A stretch of DNA of 64,000 bases from Commensalibacter papalotli (ex Servin-Garciduenas et al. 2014) (GCF_000527695.1 NZ_ATSX01000002.1:351472-415471), one strand, 5' to 3'; shown: positions 16,378 through 26,537, counted from the stretch's first letter. Notes: a model not told the origin generated them from the sequence alone. Program-made: numbers and translations.

Positions 16378-19300
16378 ATGTCTAAGACAATTATGGATGC
16401 GAATACAGCGGTTGCGCATATTGCCTATCGTGTTAATGAAGTTTGTGCAATTTTCCCAATTACCCCTTCGTCCCCGATGGCAGAGGATATTGATGATTGG
16501 GCTGCAAAAGGCAAAAAAAATATTTGGGGAAATATCCCATTCGTTCAACAAATGCAAAGTGAAGGCGGTGCTGCAGGGGCAGTTCACGGAGCTTTACAAT
16601 CCGGTGCATTGACAACAACATTTACAGCGTCTCAAGGGCTGTTATTGATGTTGCCAAATATGTATAAAATTGCAGGTGAATTAACATCAACCGTTTTCCA
16701 TGTTGCAGCACGTTCTATTGCGACTTCTGCTTTGTCGATTTTTGGTGACCATTCCGATGTGATGGCTGCAAGAATGACTGGTTTTGCGTTGCTTTGTTCT
16801 GATTCTGTTCAAGAAGCACATGATTTATCGTTAATTGTTCATGCAGCAACATTAAAAGCGCGTGTTCCGTTTATTCATTTCTTTGATGGTTTCAGAACTT
16901 CGCATGAGCTCAATACACTCGATATGATTTCTGATGACATCATCGAGAAAATGATTGATGATGATTTGGTTGCAGCCCACCGCGAACGCGCGCTAAGCCC
17001 TGAGAACCCTTTTATTCGTGGAACAGCACATAATCCAGATACATTCTTCCAAGCACGTGAAGCCGTTAATCCTTATTATAATAAAACGGCTGAAATTGTA
17101 GAAGAATATATGGCACGTTTTAAAAAATTAACGGGTCGTCATTATGATTTGGTTGAATATATCGGCGATCCAAATGCTGAATATGTTGTTGTATTGATGG
17201 GCTCGGCTGCGGAAACAGCTGAGCAAACTGTTGCAAAGTTACGTGAAAATGGAGAATCTGTTGGTATTTTAAAAATTCGCTTATACCGTCCATTTCCTGC
17301 ACAGCAAGTATTGGCAGCTTTACCAAAGACTGTAAAACGTATTGCTGTAATGGATCGTACCAAAGAATCTGGTGCAATTGGTGAACCTTTATATCTTGAT
17401 ATGATTGCGACCTTGGCAGAAGCAGTTGCCAGAGGAAATCGTGAACATTTACCATTAATTATAGGTGGACGTTATGGATTGTCATCTAAAGATTTCACCC
17501 CAGCGATGGTTAAAGCAGTTTACGATGAATTAAAAGTCGAAAAACCGCGTCATGGTTTCACCGTTGGTATTAAAGATGATTTAACTTTTACAAGTTTGGA
17601 TTATGATCCTGCATTTAATATTGAGAAATCAGATACAAAACGTGCAATGTTCTTTGGACTAGGCTCAGACGGGACTGTTGGTGCGAATAAGAATAGTGTT
17701 AAAATTATTTCTGAAGATGTAGGACAATATGCCCAAGGGTATTTTGTTTATGATTCTCGTAAAGCAGGAGCGCAAACAGTTTCTCATTTACGTTTTGGTC
17801 ATGAACCAATCAAAGCAGCGTATTTGGTACAGCAGGCTGATTTTGTAGGGTGTCATCAATTTCATTTCTTATATCGTCAAGATATTTTGGAAAATGCTGC
17901 GGACAATGGCACATTTTTATTGAATTCTCATTATAGTGCAGAGGAAGTCTGGCAACATTTACCACGCTTAACACAACAGCGTATTATTGAGAAAAAATTA
18001 AAATTCTTTGTTGTGGATGCTTCTAAAGTTGCTCAAGAAGTTGGTCTTGGGATGCGGACAAATACGATCCTGCAAACCTGTTTCTTCGCGATTTCTGGTG
18101 TGCTGCCTCGTGATGAAGCGATTGATTATATTAAAAAATCAATTCATAAAACCTATTCTGCCAAAGGTGATGCAGTGGTTCAAAAGAACTATAAGGCTGT
18201 TGATGCAGCTTGCGATCATTTATTTGAGGTCAAGGTCCCAGAATATGCATCCAGTAACTTAGCGCAAGAAAATCCAGTTCCAGCGAATGCCCCTAAATTT
18301 ATCCATGATGTGATTGTACCCATGTTCTCTGGTCGTGGTGAAAGTTTGCCAGTCAGTCTTTTACCAGCTGATGGAACATTTCCTTCTGGAACTGCGGCAT
18401 ATGAAAAACGCAATATTTCTGACTTTGTCCCTGAATGGCGTGAAGATTTGTGTATTCAATGTGGTCAATGTGGATATGTTTGCCCTCATAGTGTGATCCG
18501 TGCAAAAACTTACGATAAAAAAGAATTAGAAAATGCACCAGAGGATTTTAAAACAGCTCCTGTAAATGCACGTGGATATCCAAATACAAACTTTACGTTG
18601 CAGTTTTATGTAGAGGATTGCACAGGCTGTACTTTATGTGTCAGTGTTTGTCCAGCAAGTAGCCCAACAGAACCTGATGTTCGTGCGATTAATATGACAG
18701 CAAAAGAAACTTTGTTAGATCGTGAAAAGCGTAATTTAAATTTCTTTAATACCCTTCCAGTGAATGATCGCAGCAAGATTAATTTCTCTAACGTTCGTGG
18801 TGTGCAGTTCCTTGAACCGTTATTTGAGTTCTCTGGTGCTTGTGCAGGATGTGGTGAAACTCCTTATTTAAAAGTATTAACTCAATTATTTGGTGATCGT
18901 TTACAAGTCGCAAATGCAACAGGGTGTTCTTCTATTTATGGTGGAAACATGCCTGTCACTCCGTGGGCGATGAATAAAGAAGGAAAAGGACCAGCTTGGT
19001 CTAATTCACTTTATGAAGATAATGCTGAATTTGGATTAGGCTTTAGGGTAGCTGCGGATAAGCAATTGGAGGTTGCTTCCAATTTATTATTGAAAATAAA
19101 AGATGTTGTGGGAGAAGAGTTGGTTAATGCTATTCTTACATCTAATCAAGTTCATGAATCAGAAATCAGAGCACAACGTTTACGTGTAGGAGAGTTGAAA
19201 ACAAGATTAGCTCAGATTAATGATAAAAATGCTAAACGCTTATTGACATTAGCCGATCATTTTATCCGCCGTAGTATTTGGATTGTTGGTGGTGATGGTT

Positions 19301-19956
19301 GGGCTTATGATATTGGGTATGGCGGTTTAGATCATGTGCTTGCCTCTGGTCAGAATGTAAATATCTTGGTGATGGATACAGAAATGTATTCCAATACTGG
19401 AGGACAAGCTTCAAAGGCTTCTCCATTTGGTTCAGTCGCTAAATTTGCATCTGCGGGTAAAGAAACTGTTCGTAAAGACTTGGCTCTGATGGCAATGACT
19501 TATGATAATGTCTATGTAGCCCAAGTTGCAATGGGTGCAAGCCCTCAGCACACATTAGATGTATTCCGTCAAGCAGAGGCATATGATGGTCCATCGTTGA
19601 TTGTTGCGTACAGCCATTGTATTGGTCAAGGATTGGATATGCGTCAAGGGTTGGTGCAACAAGGGTTGGCTACAGATTCTGGATATTGGCCTTTGTTTAG
19701 ATTTGATCCAATGATGCGTAAAATTGGTAAAAATCCATTCCAACTTGATTCTCCGAAACCTTCTATTCCATTAAAACAATATGCTGGAAATGAAATTCGT
19801 TATCGTAACTTGGCACGAGTACGTCCAAACGAGGCAGAGGAAATAATGGATATGGCGCAACAAGCTGTATTACGTAAATACAAACAATATGAAGCGCTTG
19901 CAGCTATTGAAGGTAGCGAAGCCAATCCCGTTGTTTTTGGACTTAAAACACGTTAA
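16378..19956 (+). CDS. nifJ: Pyruvate:ferredoxin (flavodoxin) oxidoreductase, copy 1
   Basis: Oxidatively decarboxylates pyruvate to acetyl-CoA and passes electrons to ferredoxin, flavodoxin or, here, probably the GltD-like partner. The single 1192-aa chain has all domains: N-terminal pyruvate site (ITPSSPMAE at about 23-31), domain II/III, the two-cluster ferredoxin domain (CIQCGQCGYVCP near 690 and CTGCTLCVSVCP near 748), CAGCGETPY near 821, and the ThDP motif GDGWAYDIGYGGLDHVLA ... NTGGQASK (about 973-1015). The fold is oxygen-sensitive in most organisms. Copy 2 at 42141-45749 is closely related throughout. It forms an operon with the upstream oxidoreductase gene. Confidence 0.93.
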   Translation: MSKTIMDANTAVAHIAYRVNEVCAIFPITPSSPMAEDIDDWAAKGKKNIWGNIPFVQQMQSEGGAAGAVHGALQSGALTTTFTASQGLLLMLPNMYKIAGELTSTVFHVAARSIATSALSIFGDHSDVMAARMTGFALLCSDSVQEAHDLSLIVHAATLKARVPFIHFFDGFRTSHELNTLDMISDDIIEKMIDDDLVAAHRERALSPENPFIRGTAHNPDTFFQAREAVNPYYNKTAEIVEEYMARFKKLTGRHYDLVEYIGDPNAEYVVVLMGSAAETAEQTVAKLRENGESVGILKIRLYRPFPAQQVLAALPKTVKRIAVMDRTKESGAIGEPLYLDMIATLAEAVARGNREHLPLIIGGRYGLSSKDFTPAMVKAVYDELKVEKPRHGFTVGIKDDLTFTSLDYDPAFNIEKSDTKRAMFFGLGSDGTVGANKNSVKIISEDVGQYAQGYFVYDSRKAGAQTVSHLRFGHEPIKAAYLVQQADFVGCHQFHFLYRQDILENAADNGTFLLNSHYSAEEVWQHLPRLTQQRIIEKKLKFFVVDASKVAQEVGLGMRTNTILQTCFFAISGVLPRDEAIDYIKKSIHKTYSAKGDAVVQKNYKAVDAACDHLFEVKVPEYASSNLAQENPVPANAPKFIHDVIVPMFSGRGESLPVSLLPADGTFPSGTAAYEKRNISDFVPEWREDLCIQCGQCGYVCPHSVIRAKTYDKKELENAPEDFKTAPVNARGYPNTNFTLQFYVEDCTGCTLCVSVCPASSPTEPDVRAINMTAKETLLDREKRNLNFFNTLPVNDRSKINFSNVRGVQFLEPLFEFSGACAGCGETPYLKVLTQLFGDRLQVANATGCSSIYGGNMPVTPWAMNKEGKGPAWSNSLYEDNAEFGLGFRVAADKQLEVASNLLLKIKDVVGEELVNAILTSNQVHESEIRAQRLRVGELKTRLAQINDKNAKRLLTLADHFIRRSIWIVGGDGWAYDIGYGGLDHVLASGQNVNILVMDTEMYSNTGGQASKASPFGSVAKFASAGKETVRKDLALMAMTYDNVYVAQVAMGASPQHTLDVFRQAEAYDGPSLIVAYSHCIGQGLDMRQGLVQQGLATDSGYWPLFRFDPMMRKIGKNPFQLDSPKPSIPLKQYAGNEIRYRNLARVRPNEAEEIMDMAQQAVLRKYKQYEALAAIEGSEANPVVFGLKTR

Positions 19957-19974
19957 CTTTTTTATTAAATTTTA

Positions 19975-20008
19975 GCGCTCTCATATCTATAGATATTGAG
20001 AGCGTTTA
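19975..20008 (+). terminator. Terminator-like hairpin after nifJ copy 1
   Basis: Inverted repeat of about 12 bp (CGCTCTCA..ATC / GAT..TGAGAGCG) with a one-base bulge and a short loop, followed by TTTATG. It lies shortly after the PFOR stop. Confidence 0.6.
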
Positions 20009-20091
20009 TGTGTTTATTAATATATTTTGGTTTTGAGGATATTGATATAAGATAGTTTAGGCAGATAAAATAGCAGAAAGAAATTAAAGAG

Positions 20092-21207
20092 ATGATTATA
20101 TATCATTTAACAATTGCAGCCCCATTCGGAGCAAATTTAAATATTTTAAAACAGCAATCAATTGATAACGGTTTTCAGTTTATAAATATATCAGGGAATT
20201 ATCAGAGAGGTAAGGTTGGAGTTTGTCAAAAAATTGCTATAACACAAGCTTTTTTAAACAATGATTATCTGCATGAAGATTCAATTGTTCTGTTTACAGA
20301 TGGTTATGATGTAAATATTAATGATCACTATAGTGTAATTTTAAATAAATTTTTGTCATATGAATGCGATATGATGTTTAATGTTGATAAAAATTTTTGG
20401 CCTCCTGTAAAAATATCTGGTGTAATTGGTACAGTAGATAGAAATGATATTCTAGAATTTTTTAAGCAAAAAACAGATACTCCGAATAAATATCTAAATA
20501 GTGGTGTTTATATGGGATATGTTGGTAGCCTTCGTAAAATGATTAATTTTTGTTATGAGGCATCTCAGAAAACAGGTAGATTAGATGACCAGGAACTTAT
20601 GCAGTATTTTGCTTACGAAAATCAAGATGTGAATATTAAATTAGATTATTATGATGAGCTATTTTCTGCCTTTAATTATTCTGTTGATGACTTTTCTTAC
20701 GACGGGATGATATTAAAAAACCATCATTACGGTACAAAGCCGTCTGTTTGGCATGGAAATGGTGATAAATCAGCAATTGTTGGGTTTAATAACATTGCAA
20801 AGATTAACAGAGATGGAAATCTACCACGTTATTTATCTTGTATACAAGAAAATGGTAAATTCTTAGCGTATCCTCATGGTGGAAAGTTTGTTTTTACAGA
20901 TAAAATTAATGATGATTTATGTTTTGTTATACAAAACGGGCAAAAAACCAAGATGTGTTTATTGACAAGTAAGGGATATATTCTTTCTTTTCATCCTGAC
21001 AACTCTTATTATCCCAAAAATTACATTAGAAATTGGGAGGCTCTCACTATTGATTCTGAGAATATAATTCAAACAAATCATAATGTCCCTTTAAAAGATA
21101 TAGTTGGTAATTGTGATTCTTTGGAGCTCATAGATGTGCCTTTCCGAGTTATGATGCATGTAAATGATGCTCTTTTGGAAACTATTGTTAATATGGGATG
21201 GAGTTAA
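20092..21207 (+). CDS. PLOD/LH3-like glycosyltransferase
   Basis: A 371-aa protein whose N-terminal 235 residues match the glycosyltransferase domain of the lysyl-hydroxylase (PLOD/LH3) and collagen galactosyltransferase group. It has FTDGYDV with the metal-binding DxD-like motif (about 69-75), YLNSGVYMG (about 136-144), DDQEL (about 165-169) and HGNGDK (about 221-226). The C-terminal 130 residues are not recognised and may be a substrate- or lectin-like domain. There is no signal peptide or membrane helix, so it acts in the cytoplasm, perhaps on a surface glycan or protein. It stands alone between PFOR and the HAD phosphatase; codon use is more AT-rich than its neighbours, consistent with acquisition. 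Confidence 0.7.
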   Translation: MIIYHLTIAAPFGANLNILKQQSIDNGFQFINISGNYQRGKVGVCQKIAITQAFLNNDYLHEDSIVLFTDGYDVNINDHYSVILNKFLSYECDMMFNVDKNFWPPVKISGVIGTVDRNDILEFFKQKTDTPNKYLNSGVYMGYVGSLRKMINFCYEASQKTGRLDDQELMQYFAYENQDVNIKLDYYDELFSAFNYSVDDFSYDGMILKNHHYGTKPSVWHGNGDKSAIVGFNNIAKINRDGNLPRYLSCIQENGKFLAYPHGGKFVFTDKINDDLCFVIQNGQKTKMCLLTSKGYILSFHPDNSYYPKNYIRNWEALTIDSENIIQTNHNVPLKDIVGNCDSLELIDVPFRVMMHVNDALLETIVNMGWS

Positions 21208-21313
21208 TTTTACTTACAATTATATTTATGTTGTTTTTTGTTACTAAAAGATTGAGCATATAATTTATTGATATGCTTAATAGTGATCTATTAAATATTG
21301 TTACAAGGAGAGT

Positions 21314-22162
21314 ATGTTGGGTAATTTAGATAATCATAGAATTGATAAAAAACCGTCTAATAAAATTAAATTACTTGTTTCAGATATTGATGGAACGCTA
21401 ATAACGGATGATAAAAGAATAACACCAGAAGCACTGACAGCAGTTCAAAAATTAAAAGAAGCAGGCATTCATTTATGTTTGGTCAGTAGCAGGCCGCCTC
21501 AAGGGATTCAAATGTTTTTTAAGGATTTGAATATTGTAACCCCTTTTGCTGCGTTAAATGGTGGCGAAATTATTGGGAATGATGGATCTGTTGCCTCTAG
21601 TATGGCTATGAAGACCCAGGATGCTGATGAGGTCTGTGAGTTATTACAAAAAAATGATGTTAAAGCATGGATTTTTGGGGGATTTGATTGGGTTGTTTTT
21701 GATAGGAATGATCCCTTTATTTCTCATGAAAAGGCTGTTGTTGGTGGTGATCCTGAAATTATTGATCATATTAGCCAATATAAAAATCGTATTGTTAAAA
21801 TTGAGGGTGTTTCAAGTAATACAGCGTTATTAGACAAATTGGCTGATCAAATTAATCAAAAATATCCTGACACGGTCAAAGCATTGCGCTCATCGGACCA
21901 TTATTTAGATATTACCCATCCCAAAGCAAACAAAGGATTTGCTGCGATTGAGTTAGGCAAACAATATGGAATTGATATTTCGGAAATTGCTTGTATCGGA
22001 GATATGGATAATGACATTCCTATGTTAGAGATCGCAGGTTTAGCAATTGCTATGGGGCAATCCAGCGAACGTGTTTATCGTCATGCACATTTTCAAACGA
22101 AAAGTAATGAAGACAATGGCTGGGCTTATGCGGTAGAGAATTTTATTCTTCCCAGAGCCTAA
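21314..22162 (+). CDS. Cof-type HAD-superfamily sugar-phosphate phosphatase
   Basis: Cytoplasmic phosphatase of the Cof/YidA group, 282 aa. Motif I SDIDGTLI with the nucleophilic Asp lies at about 24-31. VSSRPP is motif II (about 57-62), a conserved Lys follows in KANKGFA, and GDMDNDIPML is motif IV (about 226-235). A Shine-Dalgarno AAGGAG precedes ATG 21314. It is upstream of pgl, rpiA and gntK on the same strand, so a role in removing phosphate from sugar phosphates is plausible. Substrates of this family cannot be told from sequence. Confidence 0.85.
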   Translation: MLGNLDNHRIDKKPSNKIKLLVSDIDGTLITDDKRITPEALTAVQKLKEAGIHLCLVSSRPPQGIQMFFKDLNIVTPFAALNGGEIIGNDGSVASSMAMKTQDADEVCELLQKNDVKAWIFGGFDWVVFDRNDPFISHEKAVVGGDPEIIDHISQYKNRIVKIEGVSSNTALLDKLADQINQKYPDTVKALRSSDHYLDITHPKANKGFAAIELGKQYGIDISEIACIGDMDNDIPMLEIAGLAIAMGQSSERVYRHAHFQTKSNEDNGWAYAVENFILPRA

Positions 22163-22247
22163 GGCGTCTTTATTCTATAGAATATCGTGTTAGATCTCGC
22201 TATGATAAAGTTTATTTAATCGTAAAAATATTTAAAAAGGACTGGTT

Positions 22248-23012
22248 ATGAATGATAAAATAGAAAATACAGGGGAAAAGGGTCATACTGCGCAGACAGG
22301 ATATGTGCTTGTTTTATCCGATGCAACGGCTCAAGCTGATTACTTGGCCAGTTCTATTTTACATCATGCCGAAGAAAAACAAGATGGGCCCTTATGTATT
22401 GCATTATCAGGTGGTTCTACGCCTAAAAGATTATATGAGTTATTAGGTAGCTCTGAATATGCAGACCGGATGCCATGGCATAAAATTCATTTGTTTTTCG
22501 GAGATGAAAGAATGGTTCCCCATACAGATGCAGACAGCAACTTTCATATGGTTAAAGAGGCTTTGTTAAAGCATATTGATATTCCATTTCGCAATGTGCA
22601 TCCTATGCCAGTTTTGGAAGATCCAGTAAAAGCTGCTGAGATTTATCAAGCAGAATTACAAGAAATCTATGGTTTTGAAACGTTACAAAAGGGAAAACCT
22701 TTATTTGATATCGTATTGTTAGGTCTTGGGGCAGATGGTCATACAGCTTCGTTATTTCCTGGCACCCCTGTTTTACAAGAACAAGAAAAATGGGTGTCTT
22801 GGAGCCAACCTTCTGACGCACCACATCAAAGGTTGACTTTAACTTATCCTGCGATTGCTTCCAGTCGTTTCGTGATGTTTGTGGTTAGTGGAGATAGTAA
22901 AACCCAAATTATTCGTGAAGTTCGTGACGAGAATAAACCTTATCCTTCTGCTGCGATCACAACCGAGGGAGAATTACATTGGATTCTTGATCGTGCAGCA
23001 GGTGGAGAGTAA
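22248..23012 (+). CDS. pgl: 6-phosphogluconolactonase
   Basis: Hydrolyses 6-phosphogluconolactone to 6-phosphogluconate in the oxidative pentose-phosphate pathway. The 254-aa protein has the DevB-type motifs ALSGGSTPKRLYELL (about 48-62), FFGDERMVPHTDADSNFHM (about 83-101) and LGLGADGHTASLFPGTP (about 162-178). It precedes rpiA by 75 bases and completes the route glucose-6-phosphate to ribulose-5-phosphate together with gnd; the dehydrogenase zwf is not in this window. Confidence 0.93.
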   Translation: MNDKIENTGEKGHTAQTGYVLVLSDATAQADYLASSILHHAEEKQDGPLCIALSGGSTPKRLYELLGSSEYADRMPWHKIHLFFGDERMVPHTDADSNFHMVKEALLKHIDIPFRNVHPMPVLEDPVKAAEIYQAELQEIYGFETLQKGKPLFDIVLLGLGADGHTASLFPGTPVLQEQEKWVSWSQPSDAPHQRLTLTYPAIASSRFVMFVVSGDSKTQIIREVRDENKPYPSAAITTEGELHWILDRAAGGE

Positions 23013-23087
23013 GTTATAAAGATAATTTCTTTATTACTCTATATTGGGTAATAAAGAATACGCTTTATGGCATAAAGGGAATAGAAA

Positions 23088-23789
23088 ATGAGCACAGATA
23101 CAAGCCAAATAGAGCTTTATAAACAAAAAGTCGGTGACCTTGGGGCTTCTTTGGTCACTCCTGGAATGAGGGTTGGTTTAGGAAGTGGCAGCACTGCGGC
23201 TTGTGTTGTAAGAGCCTTGGGGAGACGTTGGCAAGAAGAGGGGCTGCGATTTATTGGGGTTCCGACATCAGTCGATACAGCCCATCTTGCGGAATCATTT
23301 GGGATTGAGTTAACAACTTTAGGTAAATGCCCCGAACTTGATCTTGATATTGATGGTGCAGATGAAGTTACCCGTCAAGGTTATAATTTAATCAAAGGGC
23401 TGGGTGGAGCATTACTCAGAGAAAAAATTGTTCGGTATGCTGCTAAAAAATTCGTTGTAGTAGTAGATGAGCGTAAGATGGTTGATCAACTTGGTGATCA
23501 TACACCTGTTCCTGTAGAAGTTACCCCTTTTGGATGGGAGGCTACGGCCAAACATCTGGAAAAAATTGGTGCTAATATTGATATTCGTTTGAAAAAAGAC
23601 AGTAAAGAATTTTTCTTAACGGATGGGTCAAATATGATATTGGATTGCAATTTTGGATTAATTACAGACCCTGTCAAGTTGGAAAATGAAATTAATCAAA
23701 TTGTCGGTGTGATGGAAAATGGATTATTTATTCATTGCACGAATGAAGTGTTAATTGCTGGTAATGATGGATTACATCATTTAAAGTAG
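23088..23789 (+). CDS. rpiA: Ribose-5-phosphate isomerase A
   Basis: Interconverts ribose-5-phosphate and ribulose-5-phosphate. The 233-aa protein shows VGLGSGSTAACVVRALG (about 29-45), DLDIDGADEVTRQGYNLIKGLGGALLREK spread over about 85-115 with the catalytic Asp and Lys, and VVDERKMV. It has a Shine-Dalgarno AAAGGGAA and is followed 12 bases later by gntK, so the two are co-transcribed. Confidence 0.95.
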   Translation: MSTDTSQIELYKQKVGDLGASLVTPGMRVGLGSGSTAACVVRALGRRWQEEGLRFIGVPTSVDTAHLAESFGIELTTLGKCPELDLDIDGADEVTRQGYNLIKGLGGALLREKIVRYAAKKFVVVVDERKMVDQLGDHTPVPVEVTPFGWEATAKHLEKIGANIDIRLKKDSKEFFLTDGSNMILDCNFGLITDPVKLENEINQIVGVMENGLFIHCTNEVLIAGNDGLHHLK

Positions 23790-23801
23790 TAGGAGTGTAA
23801 A

Positions 23802-24365
23802 ATGCCTGATCCTATAGTTGATATATCTACGATAAAACCATGTTTACTTGTAGTGATGGGGGTTTCAGGCTGTGGAAAAAGTAAGCTTGCCAAAGGGTTA
23901 CGGGAAAAATTAAGTTGGCCTTTTCAAGAAGGAGATGATTTGCATTCCGAGCATAATATTGAAAAAATGTCTCGTGGTGTTCCTTTAACAGATGAAGACC
24001 GTATTCCATGGCTAGAAAAATGCCATGATTGGTTGGTAAAAAGTGAACAAAACCATCATGGGTCAGGCATTCTTACTTGTTCTGCATTAAAAAAAAGATA
24101 TCGTGATATTTTAAGAAAAAATATCCAAAACCCTTTTTATTTTATATATATTCATGTGCCCGAGGATATCTTATTAAAACGGTTGTTGAAAAGAAAAGGG
24201 CATTTTATGCCAGCCAGTTTGCTATCAAGCCAGATAGAAACGCTTGAGCCACTTCAACCAAATGAACCTTTTATTGAAATAAAGGTAGAGGAAGAACCTT
24301 TTGAGGAAGTGCTGCAAAAGACACTTTATCAATTGCAGCAAAGATCCTTAAAAGCTGGCAGTTAA
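23802..24365 (+). CDS. gntK: Gluconokinase
   Basis: Phosphorylates gluconate with ATP, feeding it into the pentose-phosphate pathway. This matters in acetic acid bacteria, which make gluconate in the periplasm. The 187-aa protein has the P-loop VMGVSGCGKSKLAKGL (about 18-33), EGDDLHSEHNIEKM (about 46-59) and TDEDRIPWL (about 66-74), all typical of GntK. AGGAG precedes the start. Its last 18 bases overlap the end of the convergent TonB-receptor gene, so no terminator lies between them. Confidence 0.94.
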   Translation: MPDPIVDISTIKPCLLVVMGVSGCGKSKLAKGLREKLSWPFQEGDDLHSEHNIEKMSRGVPLTDEDRIPWLEKCHDWLVKSEQNHHGSGILTCSALKKRYRDILRKNIQNPFYFIYIHVPEDILLKRLLKRKGHFMPASLLSSQIETLEPLQPNEPFIEIKVEEEPFEEVLQKTLYQLQQRSLKAGS

Positions 24366-26537
24366 AGCCACATTAAATGAACGTCCAATTCCTGGTAAAG
24401 CTCTGACCCTGTTATCTGCGATAAGGTCGCCAATGGATAAGCCACCCATAGGCAAGTAATATTTTTTATTCATGACATTTTCAATGCTCCCATCCAGTCG
24501 GAACATATTCCAAGTATAGCTTGCGCCCATATTAAGTAATATATAACCAGGAGTTTTTGGCTCACGTCGTAAAGGATCAGTTAAACCTTTGGCATTTACA
24601 AATTCCCCTTCGATACGACCACTCCAATTCCCAATATATTGATTAAGGCTGAGTGTTCCGTTGACAGGCATCATATGATAGAGGTTGGTATGATTGGTTA
24701 GATCAGTGCCTCTGACCCAGTTTAAATTACTTTGTAAAACGCCTTTACCGAATTTTTTGCTGTTCCATACATTATACGAACCTGCAGAGTTTACACCATA
24801 AAGCTGGGCATTATGATTGGCAAATTGCAGATTTGAAATAGTCGTGCCAGCACGTCCAGAGGCGCTGCCTAGATAGTTCACATTAATATAATGATGAATA
24901 TAAGTATAATAGGGTTGTATCTTTAATTCCCAGACTTCTTGTTTGGTATCATGAAAATTAAAGCTGGTACTGATGGTATTGGCAATTTCTGGTTTTAGAT
25001 TAATATCCCCGCGATAGGCATTACCATCTCCAAACCATCCGACCATGCGCATAGCCATTGGAGTAGTCCCCCATGAATAACGTTCATATAAATTAGGAGA
25101 ACGCGTTTTTCTGGCATAGCCTGTTTCCCAAGTAAAGTTGGGATCTGCTTTCCAACGCAAAAGGGCGGTAACATCAAAATTAACATCGGTTTTACCACGG
25201 TTGGCACTGTTAAAACGGTCCATTGCAGCAACTTCGGTGGCATTCATACCAGCAAGACCCTTATAACCTGAAACTTGCCCAGTATTCATCATAACCACAT
25301 CATTTCTGACACCGAGCAAGGTGATAATATCATGATCCCATTGGGTTTCAAGCTCTGCATAGGTACCCAAGCGATTACGATGCCCACGATTAATATTATG
25401 GTAAGTATTCGGACCCATCATCATGCTGCCTTGCAGGGCAGGCCACCAATCATTAAGCGTATAATAGGCGAATTCGTTACCAACTCGTAAAGTATTTTTA
25501 TTATTAAGGTAAATGGTACCTTTAATATCATATCCCGCTAAACGTCCGATATTATTCATAGGCATGCCTGTGGTTGGGGAATGCCCGCCTTTGTCACCCA
25601 ACATATTCATAGCATGCGTGACGCGTTGCCAATATCCTCTGGCTTCTAAAGTTCCCCAATCAAAATCGCCTTTATACTTTCCATTGATAAAAACAGATTG
25701 ATTTTTTGTCATGTCCATATAGGCATTTGGAAAGCCTTCATAAGGGGTATCTGTTTGTCCAATATTAAGAGAGAGTAAATGATTATCCTTTTTATAAGCC
25801 AAGGTTACATCATGATTAAACATCTTATATTGTGTAGATTTGACCTTACCACCGCCAGCGCCTGCATGGTAATTTCTGGATTGCGACCATCCCCCATTAT
25901 AACGAATACTAACGTGATCATTGGCAACGGTAACATCTCCAGAAGCCCCAAGCCCTTTACCATTACTATGGAAGAACCCTGAGACTTGACCTGTAGAAAT
26001 AATTTTATTTTTCTTCTTGGCAAAAACAGGGGATTTTCGTTCAATATTAATGGTGCCTGCTGTGCTGTCTCCACCAAGGCTTACAGGTGCGATGCCAGCC
26101 ATAATATTGATAACGGAAACATCATGGGGATTTAGGTAAGATAGTGCAGGATTCATATGATTGGGGCAGTCCCCTGTAATGCGCATTCCATCAATTACGG
26201 TGGCAACACGATCATCCGCCATGCCGTTTAACACAGGCAAGGATGCAATACGTCCTGATTTATAAAGGCTGATTCCCATTTGATGCTCAAGTAACGCACC
26301 TGTATCAGGGCTATTATTTACAACGCTTTTCAGTTGGTCTGCTTTTAACGTTGTACTGCCTGGAGTAATTTCGGATGGTTCATCGGCTATATCATCAGCA
26401 TTAATGTTAATAGCAGGTAAAGTTTGAGTTTTTGCAGAGGAAGACGTTTCCGCAGCCCATACTGATACAGATGATTGAATAAAAAAAACCGAAAGCATAA
26501 GCGAGAATTTATAGCTCGTGCGTGGAAAAGAGAACAT
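24348..26537 (-). CDS. TonB-dependent copper receptor (OprC/NosA-like)
   Basis: Outer-membrane TonB-dependent transporter of 729 aa. A signal peptide ends near residue 30, a plug domain covers about 60-165, and a beta-barrel ends in ...ALTASF. In the plug a Cys and a Met in C-P-N-H-M (C124 and M128) match the CxxxM half of the OprC copper site. H-A-M in a barrel segment (H308, M310) matches its HxM half at nearly the same spacing as in Pseudomonas OprC. The sequence is also methionine- and histidine-rich. It lies downstream of a DUF2946 gene on the same strand and near tonB and an SCO-like gene, a copper neighbourhood. Copper is inferred from the motif; another metal is possible. Confidence 0.85.
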   Translation of the reverse strand: MFSFPRTSYKFSLMLSVFFIQSSVSVWAAETSSSAKTQTLPAININADDIADEPSEITPGSTTLKADQLKSVVNNSPDTGALLEHQMGISLYKSGRIASLPVLNGMADDRVATVIDGMRITGDCPNHMNPALSYLNPHDVSVINIMAGIAPVSLGGDSTAGTINIERKSPVFAKKKNKIISTGQVSGFFHSNGKGLGASGDVTVANDHVSIRYNGGWSQSRNYHAGAGGGKVKSTQYKMFNHDVTLAYKKDNHLLSLNIGQTDTPYEGFPNAYMDMTKNQSVFINGKYKGDFDWGTLEARGYWQRVTHAMNMLGDKGGHSPTTGMPMNNIGRLAGYDIKGTIYLNNKNTLRVGNEFAYYTLNDWWPALQGSMMMGPNTYHNINRGHRNRLGTYAELETQWDHDIITLLGVRNDVVMMNTGQVSGYKGLAGMNATEVAAMDRFNSANRGKTDVNFDVTALLRWKADPNFTWETGYARKTRSPNLYERYSWGTTPMAMRMVGWFGDGNAYRGDINLKPEIANTISTSFNFHDTKQEVWELKIQPYYTYIHHYINVNYLGSASGRAGTTISNLQFANHNAQLYGVNSAGSYNVWNSKKFGKGVLQSNLNWVRGTDLTNHTNLYHMMPVNGTLSLNQYIGNWSGRIEGEFVNAKGLTDPLRREPKTPGYILLNMGASYTWNMFRLDGSIENVMNKKYYLPMGGLSIGDLIADNRVRALPGIGRSFNVALTASF

